A DNA stretch of 64,000 bases, taken from contig CATYVQ010000011.1 in NCBI GenBank assembly GCA_958413895.1, positions 1 through 64,000 of the forward strand, given 5' to 3'. The notes beneath the pieces are model-generated. The model was not told the DNA's origin. It worked only from the letters and a program-made list of their open reading frames with translations, and did not search any database. Origin of the DNA: an uncultured Collinsella sp. (lineage in GTDB: Bacteria > Actinomycetota > Coriobacteriia > Coriobacteriales > Coriobacteriaceae). Positions 59,906 through 64,000 of this stretch are shown piece after piece (position 1 is the stretch's first letter; the number at the start of each line of letters is the position of its first letter). The position numbers and the translations under genes are program-made.

Positions 59906-60032
59906 GGGCCCGCCCTGGTGTTACTTTTCAGAACATTCCACAGGACGCAAGAAACCCCCGCCGCACGAAGTGCGCAGCGGGGGTTTCTTGCATGTCCGAG
60001 GACGTTCTGAAAAGTAACACCAGGGTGGGCCC
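59906..60032. terminator. 127-nt nested inverted repeat J, end of the opp operon
   Basis: Outer arms 59906-59934 and 60004-60032 match over 29 bp with one wobble. An inner 15-bp stem (59947-59961 with 59977-59991) is topped by CGCAC-GAA-GTGCG. It begins 17 bp behind the oppF stop and is the probable terminator of the operon. Bases 59727-59905 hold another small GC hairpin and nothing recognised. Confidence 0.85.
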
Positions 60033-60048
60033 GGACGAGTACAACCGA

Positions 60049-61077
60049 CTACAGGTCGATGTGCGATTCCTTGATCGGGAACGGCTCGGCGAAGTGGCAA
60101 GCGCAGCAGTGGCCCGGGGCAACTTCCTTAAACTCAGGAAGCTTCTCGGAGCAGATGCCCTGCGCGATCGGGCAGCGCGTGTGGAAACGGCAGCCGGTCG
60201 GCGGATCCAGCGGTGACGGCGGATCGCCGGCAAGGATGATGCGCTTACGGTTCTTCTGGATATCAGGATCGGGAACCGGCACGGCAGACAGCAGCGACTG
60301 CGTGTACGGATGGTGAGGCTCACTGTAGAGCGTCTTCCAGTCCGAAACCTCGACCATCTTACCCAGATACATAACGGCAACACGATCGGAGATGTGCTGC
60401 ACGACGGACAGGTCGTGGGCGATAAACAGATATGCGGTACCGAACTTGTCCTGCAGTTCCTTGAGCAGGTTCAGAACCTGGGCCTGAATGGACACATCCA
60501 GAGCGGAAACCGGCTCGTCGCAGATAATCAGCTTGGGCTTCAGCGCAAATGCACGGGCAATGCCGACACGCTGACGCTGACCGCCAGAGAACTCATGAGG
60601 ATAGCGGTTAATGTGCTCGGGGTTCAGACCGACGACGTCCAGCAACTCGCGGACGCGCTCAATGCGCTCCTCCTTGGTGCCCACACCGTGAATGGTCATG
60701 GGCTCGGAGACGATCTCGCCGATGGTCATACGAGGATTGAGCGAAGCATAAGGATCCTGGAAGATAAACTGCATCTCACGACGCATGTCCTTGATCTCAT
60801 GTTTGCTCATCTCGGCAACGTCTTTGCCCTGGAAGAACACCTTACCGGCGGTCGGCTTGGTCAGACGCATGATGGTGCGGCCCGTGGTGGACTTACCGCA
60901 ACCAGACTCGCCAACCAGACCAAAGGTCTCGCCCGGATAAATCTCAAAAGAGATGTCGTTTACAGCAGAGACGACACGCTTGGAGAAGCGCCTGGCGAAC
61001 ATGCCGGACTCAGCGGGAAACTCCTTAGAGAGGTGCTCGACCTTCAGCAGCGGAGTACGTTCGTTGGTATCTGCCAT
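60049..61077 (-). CDS. oppF: oligopeptide ABC transporter ATP-binding protein OppF
   Basis: 342 residues. Walker A GLVGESGCGKSTTGRTIM, signature FSGGQRQRVGIARAFA, Walker B LIICDEPVSALD, and the C-terminal oligopeptide-type cysteine region GCRFHTRCPIAQGIC that may hold an Fe-S cluster. Works as a heterodimer with OppD. The ATG overlaps the oppD stop as TAATG. Last gene of the operon. Confidence 0.94.
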   Translation of the reverse strand: MADTNERTPLLKVEHLSKEFPAESGMFARRFSKRVVSAVNDISFEIYPGETFGLVGESGCGKSTTGRTIMRLTKPTAGKVFFQGKDVAEMSKHEIKDMRREMQFIFQDPYASLNPRMTIGEIVSEPMTIHGVGTKEERIERVRELLDVVGLNPEHINRYPHEFSGGQRQRVGIARAFALKPKLIICDEPVSALDVSIQAQVLNLLKELQDKFGTAYLFIAHDLSVVQHISDRVAVMYLGKMVEVSDWKTLYSEPHHPYTQSLLSAVPVPDPDIQKNRKRIILAGDPPSPLDPPTGCRFHTRCPIAQGICSEKLPEFKEVAPGHCCACHFAEPFPIKESHIDL

Positions 61078-62168
61078 TACGCCTCGCCTCCCTTCTTGGA
61101 ATCCTTGCGTGTACGGGACGTCTCAGGGGCGTTCTTGAGGAACTCGGGGTCACCGGAGTAGTGGCACGCAGAGTAATGACCAGACTCGGTGACAACGCGC
61201 TCGGGGCGCTGCTTGCGGCACTTGTCCGTCGCATAGGGGCAGCGAGGAGAGAAGACGCAGCCCTCGGGCAGGTTCATGAGCGAAGGCGGGTTGCCGTGAA
61301 TCGGCGTAAGCGGCTTCTTCTCATCGATAGCCTGCTCCGGGATGGAGCGAATCAGGCCCCAAGTATAGGGGTGACGGCTCTCGTAAAAGATCTCCTCAGC
61401 AGTACCGAACTCGACGGGACGGCCGGCGTACATAACCATGATCTTGTCGGCCATATCGGCGACGACGCCCAGGTCATGGGTAATCATGATGATGGCGTTG
61501 CCGTTCTTCTCCTGCATCTCCTGCATGAGCTCGATAATCTGAGCCTGGATGGTAACGTCCAGGGCAGTCGTGGGCTCGTCGGCAATCAGAATATCGGGAT
61601 CGCAGGCAAGGGCCATGGCAATCATGACACGCTGACGCATACCGCCAGAGAACTGGTGCGGATACTCATTGACGCGCTTCTCGGGCTCAGGAATGCCAAC
61701 GAGGTCCAAAAGCTCGGTAGCGCGCTTGAGCGCCTCCTGCTTGGAGTAGCCGCGGTGCAGACGAAGGCCCTCGCCCACCTGCTTGCCGATCTTATAGACC
61801 GGGTTCAAGGAGGTCATAGGATCCTGGAAGATCATCGCGATATCGTTACCGCGAATGTGTTGCATCTCTTCCTCGGTCATCTCGAGAATAGAACGGCCAC
61901 GATAGCGAACGTCGCCGCCCTCGATCTTTCCCGGGGGCATCGAGATAAGGCCCATGATGGTCATGGCGGTCACGGACTTACCGGAGCCGGACTCACCGAC
62001 GACGCCCAGGGTCTCGCCGCGATCGAGCGTGTAGGAGACACCGTCGACGGCGCGAACAACGCCATCCTCGGTGTGGAAATACATCTTAAGGTCATCGACC
62101 TCGAGCAGATGCTGGCCCTCGGGAACCGGCTGGTCCTTCAGGTCCACATAGTTCTTGTTCTTCTTCAT
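61077..62168 (-). CDS. oppD: oligopeptide ABC transporter ATP-binding protein OppD
   Basis: 363 residues. Walker [21 protein letters not shown], signature [16 protein letters not shown], Walker [14 protein letters not shown], and C-terminal [20 protein letters not shown]. Partner ATPase of OppF. The start lies 2 bp behind the oppC stop. Confidence 0.94.
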   Translation of the reverse strand: MKKNKNYVDLKDQPVPEGQHLLEVDDLKMYFHTEDGVVRAVDGVSYTLDRGETLGVVGESGSGKSVTAMTIMGLISMPPGKIEGGDVRYRGRSILEMTEEEMQHIRGNDIAMIFQDPMTSLNPVYKIGKQVGEGLRLHRGYSKQEALKRATELLDLVGIPEPEKRVNEYPHQFSGGMRQRVMIAMALACDPDILIADEPTTALDVTIQAQIIELMQEMQEKNGNAIIMITHDLGVVADMADKIMVMYAGRPVEFGTAEEIFYESRHPYTWGLIRSIPEQAIDEKKPLTPIHGNPPSLMNLPEGCVFSPRCPYATDKCRKQRPERVVTESGHYSACHYSGDPEFLKNAPETSRTRKDSKKGGEA

Positions 62169-62170
62169 CC

Positions 62171-63106
62171 TTATGCGTCCTTCATCTTGACGTCGAGGGC
62201 GTCGCGCAGACCATCACCCAGCAGGGTGAAGGCGAGCACCGTCGAGAGAATTGCCAGACCGGGCATGATCATCATCCAGGGAGCAGTCAGAAGATACTGC
62301 TGACCGTCCTGAATCATGGAGCCCCACGAAGGCGTGGGCGGAATAACGCCCATGCCGAGGAAGGACAGAGCGGACTCGGTCAGAATGGCGCCACCAATGT
62401 TCATGGTCGCGTAGACCACGATGGAGGCGACGGAGTTCGGGAAAATGTGACGCACGACGATACGTGCATCAGATGCACCCATTGCGCGCGCAGCGTCAAC
62501 GTAATCGTTTTCCTTGACCGTCAAGATTGCAGAGCGGAAGACGCGCGCAATCGAAGGCCAGCCGAGAATACCGATGGCGATAAAGACGTTCTGAAGACCA
62601 CGGCCGATAACGGCGATCATGGCGACAACGAACAGCACGTACGGGAACGCCAGGAAGATATCCGCACAGCGCATAATGATCGTATCCCAGATACCGCCGT
62701 AGAAACCGGCCAGGGCACCCATGACCAGACCGATCACCGTGGAGATCGCAGTGGCCATAATGCCGACGGAAAGCGAAACGCGTGCACCGTAGATAACGCG
62801 GACGAGAATGTCACGACCAAGGGCGTCGGTGCCAAACGGGTGCTCTGCACACGGAGCCAGCAGCGACGTCTCGGCCATGGTGGTCGAATCGGAAGCCGTC
62901 GGCGAACCGAGCCAGGGCTTAGCCCACAGATCTGCGGTCAGGGCAACCACAACGACGATGATGATCCAGCAGACACCGATAACGGCGAGCTTGTTCTTAC
63001 GAAGACGCTTGAAAGCGTCGCCCCACAGCGTGCGGGACTTGGCGGGAGCAGATGCGGCCTTGGTGGCGGTAGCCTGCTCCTGAGACTGAGAATCAGTTTC
63101 CTGCAT
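62171..63106 (-). CDS. oppC: oligopeptide ABC transporter permease OppC
   Basis: 311 residues. A cytoplasmic N-terminal tail (TDSQSQEQATATKAASAPAK), then six helices; HPFGTDALGRDILVRVIYGAR is the family motif before helix 2, and RAMGASDARIVVRHIFPN the EAA loop. Pairs with OppB. GGGAGG precedes the ATG. Confidence 0.94.
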   Translation of the reverse strand: MQETDSQSQEQATATKAASAPAKSRTLWGDAFKRLRKNKLAVIGVCWIIIVVVVALTADLWAKPWLGSPTASDSTTMAETSLLAPCAEHPFGTDALGRDILVRVIYGARVSLSVGIMATAISTVIGLVMGALAGFYGGIWDTIIMRCADIFLAFPYVLFVVAMIAVIGRGLQNVFIAIGILGWPSIARVFRSAILTVKENDYVDAARAMGASDARIVVRHIFPNSVASIVVYATMNIGGAILTESALSFLGMGVIPPTPSWGSMIQDGQQYLLTAPWMMIMPGLAILSTVLAFTLLGDGLRDALDVKMKDA

Positions 63107-63120
63107 GAGACGTACCTCCC

Positions 63121-64000
63121 TTAGGCCTTATCCGACGGACCGCCAAGGCGGATGCGCGGGTCGAGGAATGCATAGCTAATGTCGACGAGCAGGTTGATCA
63201 CCATGACGACGACGACGATGAGCGTAACGCCGCCCATAACGATGGGCCAGTCACGCATGCTAATGGCGCGATAGACCTCATAGCCGATACCGGGCCAGTT
63301 AAAGACCGTCTCGGTCAGGATGGCGCCCGAAAGCATGCCGCCAAAGTCGACACCAATATAGGTAACGACGGGGATGAGTGCATTCTTAAGCGCGTGCTTG
63401 ATGATAATCGCGCGATTGGAGAGACCCTTGGCCTTTGCAGTGCGGATGTAATCCTGGTTCATGACGTCAAGCAGCTGCGAGCGCATAATGCGGGCAGCAT
63501 AAGCGGTCGAAACCGAAGCCAGCGTAATGGTCGGAAGCACATAGTGCATCCAATCCTGATACTGAGAGCTGGAACCGCCGGCACCCGAGATCGGCATGGA
63601 GAATGCACCGCCCGTGGCGTCCTTGAGGATGACGCCAAAGAACAGCTGCAGCAACATACCGAGCCAGAAGGCCGGGACCGCAACGAGGATCGACGTGGTG
63701 AGCGTTACCAAAATATCCCAGAAGGAATAACGCTTTACCGCCGAAATGATACCCGCACCGATACCCATGATTGCCTCGAGCACGATGGCGCACGCGGCAA
63801 GTTTGACCGTATACGGGTACTTCTGGGCAAAGATTTCCGTAACCGGCAGCTTGCGCTGATACGAATTGCCCAGATCGCCATGAAGCAGGCCGTTCATGTA
63901 ATACAAGTAACGGTCCACGAGCGACGTTTGAACGGGGTCGCCGTTCTCGTCAAGGATCGCGTTGCCGTCCTCGTCCGTCTGGACCAGGTGATAGCGAACG
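63121..64000 (-). CDS. oppB: oligopeptide ABC transporter permease OppB (5' part outside window)
   Basis: At least 292 residues are in the window; the frame stays open to base 64000. LHGDLGNSYQRKLPVTEIFAQ is the typical region before helix 2, and AKGLSNRAIIIKHALKNALIP the EAA loop. An acidic stretch (TDEDGNAILDENGDP) lies in the outer loop after helix 1. The first GTG-like codon at 63918 is internal, not the true start. First known gene of oppBCDF here; the binding protein is presumably upstream. Confidence 0.92.
   Translation of the reverse strand, partial: VRYHLVQTDEDGNAILDENGDPVQTSLVDRYLYYMNGLLHGDLGNSYQRKLPVTEIFAQKYPYTVKLAACAIVLEAIMGIGAGIISAVKRYSFWDILVTLTTSILVAVPAFWLGMLLQLFFGVILKDATGGAFSMPISGAGGSSSQYQDWMHYVLPTITLASVSTAYAARIMRSQLLDVMNQDYIRTAKAKGLSNRAIIIKHALKNALIPVVTYIGVDFGGMLSGAILTETVFNWPGIGYEVYRAISMRDWPIVMGGVTLIVVVVMVINLLVDISYAFLDPRIRLGGPSDKA

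Overview
The window reads as ordinary chromosome of an anaerobic, high-GC (about 60% by eye) gut actinobacterium of class Coriobacteriia, most likely Collinsella or a close relative. This is an inference from gene content: oxygen-independent ribonucleotide reductase (nrdDG), no respiratory genes, FrlB/C/D-like sugar-amine genes, DUF3793 plus flavodoxin, YfcC and Opp transporters, and actinobacterial-looking proteins throughout. No rRNA and no CRISPR array were seen. Six tRNA genes are present.

Layout. 1-4.8 kb: ettA, an sdpR-sdpI repressor/membrane pair, then tcdA and tatD. 4.8-16.2 kb: a long minus-strand catabolic operon (YfcC-type transporter, amidohydrolase, FrlC-like epimerase, FrlB-like SIS protein, two FrlD-like PfkB kinases, second amidohydrolase, YjbQ, BtpA/SgcQ, FGGY kinase) beside a GntR regulator; it looks like a pathway for Amadori compounds or a related phosphosugar, and one kinase is frameshifted. 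16.3-17.9 kb: two HAD phosphatases. 18-21.3 kb: a plus-strand three-gene module (unknown helical protein, ClpP-like protease, soluble VirD4/TraG-like ATPase) with no relaxase or mating-pore gene beside it; this is the best candidate for an undescribed system. 21.4-26 kb: pgi, a half-length iron-ADH-like gene, and a SOS-type DNA polymerase Y with YolD. 26-29.3 kb: a metal-binding HMA protein, DUF3793, flavodoxin, and an IS3 element inserted in the loop of a hairpin. 29.3-32.4 kb: a polar amino-acid ABC importer. 32.5-38.5 kb: nfo, Gfo/Idh oxidoreductase, Fe-S aldo/keto reductase, ketopantoate-reductase family protein and small or secreted proteins. 38.8-43.5 kb: metY with a cysteine-containing leader ORF, a divergent LysR regulator, rnhA, a second Gfo/Idh protein and an acylphosphatase. 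43.5-48 kb: Fur/PerR repressor, HAD phosphatase, orphan UreE-like protein with a SlyD-like isomerase, dipeptidase, YgjP-like metallopeptidase. 47.9-52.9 kb: folB-HD-folE and nrdG/nrdD. 53.5-59.5 kb: tRNAs, a GH13 alpha-glucosidase, and a partner-switching pair (STAS-kinase fusion and PP2C phosphatase). 60-64 kb: oppBCDF, with oppB running off the window.

A recurrent theme is a set of long, nearly perfect inverted repeats in intergenic spaces, often carrying GGGACA/TGTCCC in the arms. They act at least partly as terminators, and two of them bracket single genes. Regulatory sites that can be read directly include an SdpR-type operator, a LexA box, a NrdR box over the nrdD promoter, a CsoR-like palindrome, an operator before the sugar-amine operon and tRNA-type promoters. 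Starts were moved inward from the longest reading frame wherever a ribosome binding site favoured it.
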